In this document: positions 27,747-36,390 of the stretch, in pieces | Layout: each line of letters starts with the position of its first letter | Numbering within the stretch: the first letter of the stretch is position 1 | Origin: Flavobacterium endoglycinae | GTDB taxonomy: Bacteria > Bacteroidota > Bacteroidia > Flavobacteriales > Flavobacteriaceae | Assembly (NCBI RefSeq): GCF_017352115.1 | Contig: NZ_CP071448.1 | Location: forward strand, 434,001 to 498,000 | Reading direction: 5' to 3' | DNA: 64,000 bases | Translations under genes and position numbers: made by a program | Notes under the pieces: model-generated | The model's database searches: none | What the model was told of the DNA's origin: nothing | Seen by the model: only the letters and a program-made list of their open reading frames with translations

Positions 27747-29057
27747 TTATAAATTATTAGAACGTCTTCTTACTCTTTTCTTTTTTGATGCTTTTTTAAG
27801 CTGATTTGGAACATAAAAAGTATCATTTTCTATTCTTGTCAATACTTCTATTATTTTTTGAACAGCTGATTTAAAATCCAGCGTATTCATCTCAAGACGT
27901 AAGTCATCGAAAAAACTTTGTTTATCGGTTTCTGTATAAAAAACGCCGCTAGATTTAAATGCTTCATATATAACGGGAATTCTATTTCCTACTCCCTTTT
28001 CAAAAGACAAACCGCAGCGTTCTTCTATCTGTTTGGCACTGTACTGTTTTCCCAAATCACTTCCGTTTAAAACACATTTTGAAAGGTGATCCACATAAGT
28101 AATCCCATAAAGTTGCCCCAACTCACTTTTTCTAAAAACCATGTCTATTCCTTCCTTTCCTAGCTGCATAGCTAAATCAGAAAGCGAAATGCTTCTGCCT
28201 AAAAGTATCAGGTCAACAGCATTAGCAATTCTTTTCTTTTGGTATACAGTTTTATTGTTTTCCTGAAACTTATCGTGCAGAAATTTTAACGTCGGTTTAT
28301 TATAAAACTCACTTGCTTTGAGCGGAACTCCTATCGGTTTTCCATTTTCGTCCAGCGTCCTGTACAACAGACCATTTGTTTTAAATATCCTTGAATTTTC
28401 CTCTCCCCTGTCTGCCCTTACATTATACAGTCCCAGAACTGCATTCAGTTCAGAGAGGCTTTTATATTTATATGCCGAAAGCACATGATCAAGAACCGAC
28501 TGTACAGCTCTTTTTGATTCTGTCTTTCCATATTTAATCTTTGAAAGCACAAGAGGTCTGATAAACTGATCGGTGCCCCTTTTCTTTAGCTGCGCCTGAA
28601 CCAGACCAAACGTTTTTTCTATCTCTCTGCGTGCGTCTTCTGACTGATTTCTTCCTATGTTCTGCATATCTATCCTGCTTCCGTCTTCTCTTATTTTTAT
28701 GGAGACAAGATGCATGTGCGGATGTCCCGCATCATAATGTCTGTATATCAGATATGGCTGATTTCCAAAACCTATTTTCTGCATGTACTGTTCTGCTATT
28801 TCAAGCATCTTATCATTTGATAATGCAGATTCTGAAGGATCAAAATTCAGTGAAATATGCACGCTGTTCCTCTTTACATTTTCATTAAGTGAATTCTGTT
28901 TCAAAAGCCTGTTAAGCTTCATTGCACCGGTTAATTTTGCAGCTTCCAGAGGATAATTCCCTTCCCCGATAAACTCTGCAATTCCTTCTTTGACTTTATT
29001 TTCATTGTAGTTAAAAATGTTATGCACAGAAGATCCTGTTTTGATTACAGCAACCAT
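27747..29057 (-). CDS. mobB: MobB relaxase
   Basis: The 436-aa protein carries the relaxase three-His motif in HYDAGHPHMHLVSIKI (His112, His114, His116) after an N-terminal HISLNFDPSE segment. This is the MobB relaxase of Bacteroidota elements, which nicks one strand at oriT and stays covalently linked to it. The C-terminal part is basic and ends KKASKKKRVRRRSNN. It overlaps the mobA stop by 13 bp, so translation is coupled. Confidence 0.93.
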   Translation of the reverse strand: MVAVIKTGSSVHNIFNYNENKVKEGIAEFIGEGNYPLEAAKLTGAMKLNRLLKQNSLNENVKRNSVHISLNFDPSESALSNDKMLEIAEQYMQKIGFGNQPYLIYRHYDAGHPHMHLVSIKIREDGSRIDMQNIGRNQSEDARREIEKTFGLVQAQLKKRGTDQFIRPLVLSKIKYGKTESKRAVQSVLDHVLSAYKYKSLSELNAVLGLYNVRADRGEENSRIFKTNGLLYRTLDENGKPIGVPLKASEFYNKPTLKFLHDKFQENNKTVYQKKRIANAVDLILLGRSISLSDLAMQLGKEGIDMVFRKSELGQLYGITYVDHLSKCVLNGSDLGKQYSAKQIEERCGLSFEKGVGNRIPVIYEAFKSSGVFYTETDKQSFFDDLRLEMNTLDFKSAVQKIIEVLTRIENDTFYVPNQLKKASKKKRVRRRSNNL

Positions 29058-29440
29058 TTTTCAGTGATTTTTTGGAAGTGAATTTTAATTTCCTCCACCT
29101 TCTCCAAAAGCATTTTCCGCTCGAATTGAGAATTTAAAATCCATGTTTTAAACTCCGGAATCTGTCTCAGGGTATGCAGTTTTTTCACAGACTGATTGAA
29201 GTTGTTTCCAAGCGAGTGAAGTTCGCTTTTGAGCTTTATAACCTCAGCCATAAAGTCATCAAGAGACTCGCTTCGATACTTGACTGTAATAGGCTTATTG
29301 AATAAATGCATCCGGATGTAATCGCTGAGTTTTCTGCAGGTGCTGGCTTTCCATTTCCGTTCTATTTTCTGATACTCTTCAGGGGTAAAACGAAGTCCTA
29401 CAATCCGTGTTCTGTTTGAATTTTCCTTTTTCATCATCAA
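29045..29440 (-). CDS. mobA: MobA relaxosome accessory protein
   Basis: The 131-aa basic protein reads RIVGLRFTPEEYQKIERKWK, then a helical part with LSDYIRMHLF and LKSELHSLGNNFNQSVKKLH. This is the ribbon-helix-helix MobA family that binds oriT and helps the relaxase. Three ATG codons lie at the start (29440 or 29434 are both plausible). It is the first gene of mobA-mobB-mobC. Confidence 0.88.
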   Translation of the reverse strand: MMMKKENSNRTRIVGLRFTPEEYQKIERKWKASTCRKLSDYIRMHLFNKPITVKYRSESLDDFMAEVIKLKSELHSLGNNFNQSVKKLHTLRQIPEFKTWILNSQFERKMLLEKVEEIKIHFQKITEKWLL

Positions 29441-29796
29441 TCATTTTCATTACTTTTTCAATCTCTTTTAGCCTTTCAGTTTCACTGCCTACGAGTTCCG
29501 AGTATAAGGCAGCAAGATTCGGTTGTTTAACAAACGGACATCTTGCCGATTGCAGGAACGTGGCAATCTTTCCGCTTTTATAATACTAGGCAGTAATTTA
29601 GCTTCTTAAAATACATATGATAATAGATTCCAGCAAATTGCTAATTTTTGAAATCACAGCCATGTAGTATTTTAGCATAACGAAAGTAAGCAAGACATCT
29701 TGATTTCACCTATCATGGTCATATTATGTCCATGACAATTACAATGGCGCTTTATATCTTTACAGGAAGTTATTATTAATCTAATACGTGAAAATT
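29441..29796. other. Region upstream of mobA: candidate oriT plus coding-like remnant
   Basis: The oriT of such elements usually lies just upstream of mobA. Inverted repeats here are GCAAGAT...ATCTTGC (29510-29546) and GATTGC...GCAATC (29549-29573), with TCATGG...CCATGA near 29711-29733. However, on the minus strand one frame from about 29588 down to mobA also looks coding (SGKIATFLQSARCPFVKQPN, then LYSELVGSETERLKEIEKVM) without an ATG. So the repeats may lie in a gene remnant. I cannot place the nick site. Confidence 0.3.
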
Positions 29797-30090
29797 ATGC
29801 TGACAGAAAATGATGTAGCCAAAGTCTTTGATACTATTTTAAGTATTCCTGGCATGAATGAACCAGTGAAAATCGATCTTAAGATTTCGCGCAAAAATGT
29901 ACTTCTTTTAAACAATGTGATAGAGAGAGGATCATCACTTGATGGTGAACTAAAATCATCCGCCTTTTTAAGTATTATTCCTGCAGAGAATCTTCAGGAA
30001 TTGAAGCTTCTTGGAGAGGAGTTCCTTCAAAAAGCAAATCTAAATGAGTTATATGAAAAATTGAAAATCTTTAACGGATCAGGCAAGTAA
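29797..30090 (+). CDS. Small helical protein of unknown function
   Basis: The ATG at 29797 gives a 97-aa product starting MLTENDVAKVFDTILSI; an in-frame GTG 9 bp earlier is less likely. It is helical, with KIDLKISRKNVLLLNNVIER and NLQELKLLGEEFLQKANL. No family is recognised. It is divergent from mobA and ends in a strong terminator, so it is its own unit. Its position opposite the mob operon would suit a regulator, but no DNA-binding motif is seen. Confidence 0.55.
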   Translation: MLTENDVAKVFDTILSIPGMNEPVKIDLKISRKNVLLLNNVIERGSSLDGELKSSAFLSIIPAENLQELKLLGEEFLQKANLNELYEKLKIFNGSGK

Positions 30091-30113
30091 GATTCATGTA
30101 AAATTTAAAAATT

Positions 30114-30151
30114 AAAAGGCACCCGAAAATAATTTTTCATGGTGCCTTTTT
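30114..30151 (+). terminator. Intrinsic terminator
   Basis: Arms AAAAGGCACC and GGTGCCTTTT enclose a 17-base AT-rich loop, and T residues follow. It ends the transcript of the small gene at 29797-30090. Confidence 0.8.
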
Positions 30152-30387
30152 CTGTTTGAAAGAATTTAACTCATAATCAAGTTAACATTTAACTACGAAT
30201 GAATGTTATTAAAAAATACCAGCCTGTTTTTGGTAACAATTACGCTATCAAATCATTATAATTTTGTAATACAAATTTTCCAAAATACTTAAAACTGCTT
30301 TGCTAAATTATAAATGAACGTACAAAGCTTAAGATTAAATAAACAATAAACCTTTGCAATCAAAGCAAAATTTAAAAACAGCAAACA
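30152..30387. other. AT-rich upstream region of the MauE-like gene
   Basis: No gene is visible. The stretch is very AT-rich and must hold the promoter of the MauE-like gene. TATAAATG near 30309 and the TTTGCAATC near 30352 are possible elements, but neither fits the Bacteroidota consensus well enough to call. Confidence 0.3.
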
Positions 30388-31920
30388 ATGAATCTCAGAC
30401 CTCAAATAAAAAACACAATTATTGAATTTATATGTCTTCTGTTCGTGCTTCTTTTTGTTTATGCTTCAACAAATAAGCTGCTTGATTATGAAAATTTTCG
30501 CGTACAGCTTGGCCAATCTCCTCTGCTCAGCGCATTTGCATTTTGGATCTCTTGGTTAGTTCCGCTTCTCGAATTAATAATATCTTTTCTTCTGATTTTT
30601 CGCTCCACAAGAATGTGCGGATTATTGCTAGCTTTTAACCTCATGATAATGTTTACTGTATATATTTTTATAATTCTCCATTACAGTTCTTATGTTCCAT
30701 GTTCCTGTGGAGGAATTCTGGAAAAGATGAGCTGGAACGCTCATATGCTATTCAATTTTATTTTCATTGCATTAGCTGTTATCGCTATTGTGCTGCATAG
30801 AAATAATGATAGCAAGATTAAAAACGCTAAGCTGACAGCAACTTCGATCAAAACGATGATCTTATCATCCTTCTGCAGTGTATTGACTGTTGTAATCCTT
30901 TACATATGCTCAGAAAAGATTATGCATTACAGCAATCCTTTTCAAAGAAGATATCCTAAAAATACCGCTGTAAATCTTCAGCAGATTGATTTAAAATTTA
31001 ATTCATATTACATTGCCGGATTTACTAAGGGGAGATTGTATCTTGGAAATTTCAGCAATCCGCAGATTCTGACTTCTTTTGACAATAACCTAGGTAATAA
31101 AAAAATTGTAAAAATTAACTTTGATCCAGGAAATATTCCTTTTCAAAATGTTACGCTGTGTGTTAGGGAAAACTATTTTTATTTAAAAGACGGAATGGTT
31201 CCTGCACTTTTCAGAGGCAGCATCAAAGATTGGACAATCAATACTCGTCTTAACGAAATGCCGTTTTTTACGCAGGCGGAGCCAATAGATAGTACAACAA
31301 TAATATTTAGGAATAACAGTGGCAAAAATATGTCAAACAGACTTGGAATATTCAATTATGAGAAAGAAAATAAGATCACTTATAAAGATTCTCTTCTCGA
31401 GAAGCAGATCGATGGTATTTTTGATACCGACGGGCTCTTAATGTATAGCGAACACAACAGAAAAATAATCTACTTATATTATTACCGAAATGAGTTTGTT
31501 GTTGCGGAGAAAACTGGAAAATTAGTCTATAAAGGTCATACCATCGATACCACTACAAAAGCAAAAATAAAAGTCACCACTGTAAAAAAAGGAGCTGGAA
31601 AAACTATGTCAGCACCACCTTTCATCGTCAATGCACATAGCTTTGTTTTTAAAAATCTGCTTTTTGTCAATTCGAGGGTAATGGGTAAATATGAAGATAA
31701 GAATACATGGGAATATTCCTCTGTAATTGATATATACGATATCAGCAAACAAACCTATCTTTTCAGTTTTTCAATTTATAATATTGACGGGGATAATTTA
31801 AAATCATTCATTGTCGATGGCACATATTTATACGCACTAATTGGAAATAATCTAGCGGTTTACAAGCTAAAGGAAAACATACAAAACGAATTAAAAAGCT
31901 CAGAGATTAAGCTGAGATAA
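30388..31920 (+). CDS. MauE/DoxX-like redox-associated membrane protein with large C-terminal domain
   Basis: The first 145 of 510 residues form four membrane segments typical of MauE/DoxX proteins, with the Cys pair in YVPCSCGGI (Cys105, Cys107). A fifth segment (SSFCSVLTVVILYICSEKIM) leads into a strand-rich C-terminal domain of about 330 residues that may be a beta-propeller outside the membrane. MauE-type proteins are linked to disulfide formation in exported proteins. The next gene encodes a small Cys-containing exported protein, a fitting substrate. That link is inferred. Confidence 0.75.
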   Translation: MNLRPQIKNTIIEFICLLFVLLFVYASTNKLLDYENFRVQLGQSPLLSAFAFWISWLVPLLELIISFLLIFRSTRMCGLLLAFNLMIMFTVYIFIILHYSSYVPCSCGGILEKMSWNAHMLFNFIFIALAVIAIVLHRNNDSKIKNAKLTATSIKTMILSSFCSVLTVVILYICSEKIMHYSNPFQRRYPKNTAVNLQQIDLKFNSYYIAGFTKGRLYLGNFSNPQILTSFDNNLGNKKIVKINFDPGNIPFQNVTLCVRENYFYLKDGMVPALFRGSIKDWTINTRLNEMPFFTQAEPIDSTTIIFRNNSGKNMSNRLGIFNYEKENKITYKDSLLEKQIDGIFDTDGLLMYSEHNRKIIYLYYYRNEFVVAEKTGKLVYKGHTIDTTTKAKIKVTTVKKGAGKTMSAPPFIVNAHSFVFKNLLFVNSRVMGKYEDKNTWEYSSVIDIYDISKQTYLFSFSIYNIDGDNLKSFIVDGTYLYALIGNNLAVYKLKENIQNELKSSEIKLR

Positions 31921-32011
31921 ATTATTAAATCATACCGGCCGGTTTCAGGAAAAAAAAGATCGAAAACCTGTATAATAAAGTAGATCATTGTTTAATGTAA
32001 TTTTAATTATT

Positions 32012-32287
32012 ATGAAAACACTTTTTAAAAATGTACTGCCGATTGCCGTTGTTGCACTGGCAGTATCTGGTGCCTTCGTAACCACTTCGATGCAAAGTGC
32101 ATCAAAGGTTTTGGTGCCAAAAATTGGTTATCCACGAGATAATCAGGGAAATTGTATACTTAATTTGCCTCAGAATTGTAACACATCACCTAATGCTTAC
32201 GTTTGTTACGTAGGCGGCGGTACAAGTGGAACACAGGCATACGGCCCGGCACAAAACTGTCAAGAGATATTGTTCCGCAACCCATGA
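32012..32287 (+). CDS. Small exported Cys-containing protein (DUF6520-like)
   Basis: The ATG at 32012 starts MKTLFKNVLPIAVVALAVSG, a clean signal peptide; an upstream frame extension has no good start. The mature part of about 60 residues has four Cys (GNCILNLPQNCN, YVCYVGG, QNCQEILF) and ends in FRNP. This fits the small DUF6520 family of Bacteroidota. It follows the MauE-like gene by 91 bp and ends in a shared terminator. It could be a secreted peptide whose disulfides are formed with the MauE-like protein. Confidence 0.68.
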   Translation: MKTLFKNVLPIAVVALAVSGAFVTTSMQSASKVLVPKIGYPRDNQGNCILNLPQNCNTSPNAYVCYVGGGTSGTQAYGPAQNCQEILFRNP

Positions 32288-32315
32288 TTTTGAAATTTTT
32301 AATCCTTAAAAAAGA

Positions 32316-32341
32316 GAATGCCGTTCAATTGAACGGCATTC
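32316..32341. terminator. Bidirectional terminator between convergent genes
   Basis: The arm GAATGCCGTTCAA is followed directly by its exact reverse complement, a 26-bp perfect palindrome. It lies between the stops of the DUF6520-like gene (plus) and the S9 peptidase gene (minus) and probably serves both. Confidence 0.8.
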
Positions 32342-32361
32342 ACATATTTTATTATTGGTAA

Positions 32362-34992
32362 TTATTCCATTGCTTTTTTTATCCACGGATAATTTTTCTT
32401 ATCCTTAAGATAATAATCCATCCATTGGATGACCTTCTCAGTAATATCCTTTTGGTTAACCTGTTTCGATGGCACATGATTTTCACCAGGATATAAAAGC
32501 AGTACACTTTTTTTTCCTAGTCTCCGCAGCGCGAGATAGTATTCTATGCTCTGTCGCCAGTCTACCTGAGTATCTTCTTTCCCACTCCACATTAAAAGAG
32601 GCGTCTCCAGATTCGTGATCCATTCAAGCGGAGAATTTCTATCAAAGTCAGCCGGATTTTCAAACGGAGTTTTTCCGCTTAACCTCCATTCTTCAGTTCC
32701 GTAACGCCACATATCTGGCTTTGAATTGTTCCATCCCATAGTCAGATAATGGCTTCTCAAATCCGTGATTGCTCCGCTGGCTACAGCTGTGGCAAACATT
32801 TTAGTTTGATTAACTACAAACAAAGTCTCGTAACCTCCGAAGGAATGTCCCAGCAAAGCAATTCTTTTGGAATCAATTATTCCCATATCGATAATTTTCT
32901 GAGTTCCTGCAGTTACGCAGTCTAGCGTTGATGGTCCAACATTTTCGCTTTCATGAATAATATCGGGAAGAAATACAAAATATCCTAGTGAGGCCAAGAC
33001 AGAAGGATTAACTCCGGCATCATTGTAGGCTGTCGGATTTTGGTATTTATGCAATTCCTCTGACTGCTTTTCATAAATACTAACGATCATCGGATATTTT
33101 TTTTTAGGATAGTAATTTGCTGGATAGTATAACACTCCTTTTAGACTTCTTTGTTTTGAGTTTTTAAAATTTATAAGTTCGCTTCTTCCCCAATAAAACA
33201 TTTTGTGATGTTCATTGCTTTGGTAAATTATTTTTTCCTCTGATGATTTTTTCGTAGAAATCAGTCTGGGAGGCAGATCAAATTTTTGTTCGGTGACAAA
33301 ATATAACTTTTTATTGGCGCTATAGTTTATATCACTAATGTAAGAATTCCGGTAAATAATCGGCTGCAGTCCATCTTTCTTATTCCAGCTGTAATAACCA
33401 GTCTTCCCATCATCGCCTTCAGCCTTTAAAAGCAATCCCTTTTCCAGATCTATATTCGGTATAACAAGTCCGTTATACTTAAATTCCAGACCGTTTGTGT
33501 TTGGGATTGCAGCAATTCGGAATCTAATTTTAAGCTCCCGTCCGCGCGTCAGCCGTCGAGATTTTTTTCCATCTGGGGTTATTGCCCAGATATCAAATTC
33601 ATCATAAAGAAGGATTTCCTTATCGTCCTTGTTCCATGCTGGATTTCCAAATGTGGTTAGAGGTTCAAAAACACGAAACTTTCCTTCAAAAGCTGTTCCA
33701 GTCCTCGAGGTAATATTGGTGTGGGATTTCATTTTTGAGTCATAAATCCACCAGTTTCCTGCATTGAAATAAGCAATATACCGGCCTTGAGGAGAGCAGA
33801 CCACATCGTAAAATACTGCTGACTGTTTTTTTAGTATGAGTTCTTTAAAACCAGTCTTGACATCCATAATATAAAAGTCGCGTGGTCCCTCAGCCTCAAA
33901 CTGGGGTTCATATTCCTGCGGATTAGATAAAATAGCATGTGAATTGTCTCCTGTCAGCATTACATGAGGCAGAATATCTGAAGAAATCGGTAATACAGAT
34001 CCTGTAAAAGGCCGCCACACCATTAGCTTTGGTTGTTCATGAAATTTTCCGTAATTCTGCTCCTCAGGAAAAACCCATTTATCATTGGTATTCCAAATCT
34101 CTGCATTGGACTCTTTAACGGTTTCGGCAGCAGTTCTGATTGCCATTTTAAAAAATACCATTTGCGATTTTTCAGAAACAAGCAATGCGTTTCCAGACTT
34201 ATCGCTTATCTCCATTTCTTTCGATATGGAATTTTCAAGTTTTGGATTCAGTTCAAATAAATCGCCTGATTTCAGCGAATAAAAAAGAAGACAGTTAACA
34301 GTTTCAGAAGCGCTTTTAGAATAAAATGCCACCGCTTTTGAGTTTTGGCTCCAGGAAAAATTATCAAAATAATCAGCGCCTTCAGCAATTATTTTTGAAC
34401 TGCCGTCTTTATGAAGATCCAGAAGATTTACATAATTGGTTCCAGATCTAAATGTGCAGTAAATCAGAATTTCTGTGTCGGGACTCAGTGAGAATTTCTG
34501 GACTTGCGCGATTTCTCTTGTTTTTCCCATCGGAGTATAAATCAGTAATTTATTTTCTTCAGCCTGCTGCATGATCAGTTTGTCAGCTGTTTCAGAATAT
34601 GTGTAGTTTGGCAGAACATTAAACCTTTCACTCTTATGATTTTTAAGATCGACAATATGTAAAGCCTGACCTGCATAATAAACGAAGTGATTATTTTTGG
34701 TGAAAAGTGCCTGCCGTCCGGACGGAAAAGAAAAAACTGCATTGGTGACTGTACTTTTAACAAACAGCGTGTCCGCTCCATTCTGATAGGTCATATTAAA
34801 GCATGCCCACTTTTCATCAGGTGATATTTTACCGCTTTCCATATGGCCCCATAGGGCATAATCAGAAAAAGAAAGATGTCTTTTTTGTAAAGCCTGCCCT
34901 CTCAAAGGGCAGACTACTAAATACAAAAAACAAATTAAAACTAAAACAGGTATTCTAAAAAATTGGTGTTGTTGCTTATAAGAATTAAACAT
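32362..34992 (-). CDS. S9-family (prolyl oligopeptidase-like) peptidase
   Basis: The 876-aa protein has an N-terminal signal-anchor (FFRIPVLVLICFLYLVVCPL), a long strand-rich propeller part and a C-terminal alpha/beta-hydrolase. The triad is visible: Ser717 in GHSFGGYE, Asp807 in GKEDTQVDW and His839 in PGENHVPSK. It likely cuts peptides in the periplasm or at the cell surface. It is 11 bp after the SusD-like gene and ends the SusC-SusD-S9 operon, so peptide rather than glycan uptake is the natural reading. Confidence 0.9.
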   Translation of the reverse strand: MFNSYKQQHQFFRIPVLVLICFLYLVVCPLRGQALQKRHLSFSDYALWGHMESGKISPDEKWACFNMTYQNGADTLFVKSTVTNAVFSFPSGRQALFTKNNHFVYYAGQALHIVDLKNHKSERFNVLPNYTYSETADKLIMQQAEENKLLIYTPMGKTREIAQVQKFSLSPDTEILIYCTFRSGTNYVNLLDLHKDGSSKIIAEGADYFDNFSWSQNSKAVAFYSKSASETVNCLLFYSLKSGDLFELNPKLENSISKEMEISDKSGNALLVSEKSQMVFFKMAIRTAAETVKESNAEIWNTNDKWVFPEEQNYGKFHEQPKLMVWRPFTGSVLPISSDILPHVMLTGDNSHAILSNPQEYEPQFEAEGPRDFYIMDVKTGFKELILKKQSAVFYDVVCSPQGRYIAYFNAGNWWIYDSKMKSHTNITSRTGTAFEGKFRVFEPLTTFGNPAWNKDDKEILLYDEFDIWAITPDGKKSRRLTRGRELKIRFRIAAIPNTNGLEFKYNGLVIPNIDLEKGLLLKAEGDDGKTGYYSWNKKDGLQPIIYRNSYISDINYSANKKLYFVTEQKFDLPPRLISTKKSSEEKIIYQSNEHHKMFYWGRSELINFKNSKQRSLKGVLYYPANYYPKKKYPMIVSIYEKQSEELHKYQNPTAYNDAGVNPSVLASLGYFVFLPDIIHESENVGPSTLDCVTAGTQKIIDMGIIDSKRIALLGHSFGGYETLFVVNQTKMFATAVASGAITDLRSHYLTMGWNNSKPDMWRYGTEEWRLSGKTPFENPADFDRNSPLEWITNLETPLLMWSGKEDTQVDWRQSIEYYLALRRLGKKSVLLLYPGENHVPSKQVNQKDITEKVIQWMDYYLKDKKNYPWIKKAME

Positions 34993-35003
34993 AACTATAA
35001 AAT

Positions 35004-36380
35004 TTAATATCCAGCATTCTGAGGCCCTAGATCGGGGTTCGTTTTGATTTCATTTTCGGGAATTGGAAACAGCAGGTCATCAGTGTTCCAGCCAGGTTTG
35101 GATAAGGACAAGACAGCATCAAGTTTTTTGAAGCGCTGGAGATCGAAGAAACGATGGCCGCATTCTGTAAAAAATTCCCATCTTCTTTCCTGAAGCACTG
35201 CATCGAGAATCTCATCCTGAGTCTCAGCCGTTGTATTGTTCAGTCCCGCGCGACTTCTAATAACATTTAGATCTTCTTTTGCACCTATCAGGTCCCCCCA
35301 TCTGGCCCTCGACTCAGCTCTTATAAGGAATTGCTCTGCAATTCGGAAAATGATAGAATATTCTTTTGATGGTGAAGTGTAGCTCTGCTCCTTATATTTA
35401 TAGGCATGAAACCAAGACTCGCCGTTATTTGTGACTTTCCTAATCCAGACTGATCTTCGAAGATCCTGTGCTGAAAAAGACTCCACAAGCTGAGAACTCA
35501 AGGAAGCAAAAGAAGGCGGTCCCTGATCAAATATGAATAATGTTCCCTCAGAGGTATTCTGTCCTGGCTCGGCTGGCTTAAGCTGCCAGATTGTTTCTGC
35601 AGAATTCAGCAGAAAGACGGCGTCTATGGCAGAAAGCGAATATAGTGCGCTATTATTGATAATGGATGACGCTTCATTTGAAGCCTCTTGGTAGAATCCA
35701 TTCTCAAGATAAGTTCTTGACAGTAAAGCCTTGACACAGTATTTATTGGGACGCGTTCTCTCGATCGAACTGTATGTTTCCGGCAAAAGCTCAACAGCTT
35801 TTTCAAGATCTGTAATTATATAAGTGTATATTTCCTCCACGCCGAGCCTGCGGGCTTTGCTGTTAAGCCGATAGTCTGTGCCAAATATGTAAGGAATACC
35901 GCCAAAAAGCTTGACCAGATAAAAATGCGACAGTGCACGAATAAACAGTGCTTCCCCTAAAAGCTTCTTTTTGTCCTCTTCGGCAATATTCCTGCTGGCC
36001 TGAAGTCCCTCAATTACTGCATTAGCGGCGTAAATCTGATTATAGCTGGAATTCCAATACTGTAAAACATTTCCTGATGACGCCAAGAGACTATTGTTAT
36101 AAAAATCAATACTTGGATTGGATGGTCCTCCATAGGCAGTTAATTCATCTGCATAGTTTCCCAACTGGTTTGATAGTCCGGTATAGGAACCATTGAGCGG
36201 ACCGGCATCTCTAATTTTAGCATAAATGTCTGCCAGAGCCGCATCTGCAGTAGAGTAGCTGTCAAAAACTGCCACATTAGAGAGCTGTGATTTTGGAAGA
36301 TCAACTTCTACAAATGAATCACAGGCTGTAAAAAGCACTGCTAAACTGCAGATGCTTATGAATTTAATTAGTGCTTTCAT
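35004..36380 (-). CDS. RagB/SusD-family outer-membrane lipoprotein
   Basis: The 458-aa protein begins with a lipoprotein signal, ICSLAVLFTACDSF, with Cys20 as the lipid site. It has the SusD helical core (LLGEALFIRALSHFYLVKLF, GGIPY) and the family's C-terminal signature (QERRWEFFTECGHRFFDLQR, PIPENEI, NPDLGPQNAGY). It binds substrate at the cell surface and works as a lid on the SusC-like transporter encoded 10 bp upstream. Confidence 0.94.
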   Translation of the reverse strand: MKALIKFISICSLAVLFTACDSFVEVDLPKSQLSNVAVFDSYSTADAALADIYAKIRDAGPLNGSYTGLSNQLGNYADELTAYGGPSNPSIDFYNNSLLASSGNVLQYWNSSYNQIYAANAVIEGLQASRNIAEEDKKKLLGEALFIRALSHFYLVKLFGGIPYIFGTDYRLNSKARRLGVEEIYTYIITDLEKAVELLPETYSSIERTRPNKYCVKALLSRTYLENGFYQEASNEASSIINNSALYSLSAIDAVFLLNSAETIWQLKPAEPGQNTSEGTLFIFDQGPPSFASLSSQLVESFSAQDLRRSVWIRKVTNNGESWFHAYKYKEQSYTSPSKEYSIIFRIAEQFLIRAESRARWGDLIGAKEDLNVIRSRAGLNNTTAETQDEILDAVLQERRWEFFTECGHRFFDLQRFKKLDAVLSLSKPGWNTDDLLFPIPENEIKTNPDLGPQNAGY

Positions 36381-36390
36381 GATGATTTAT

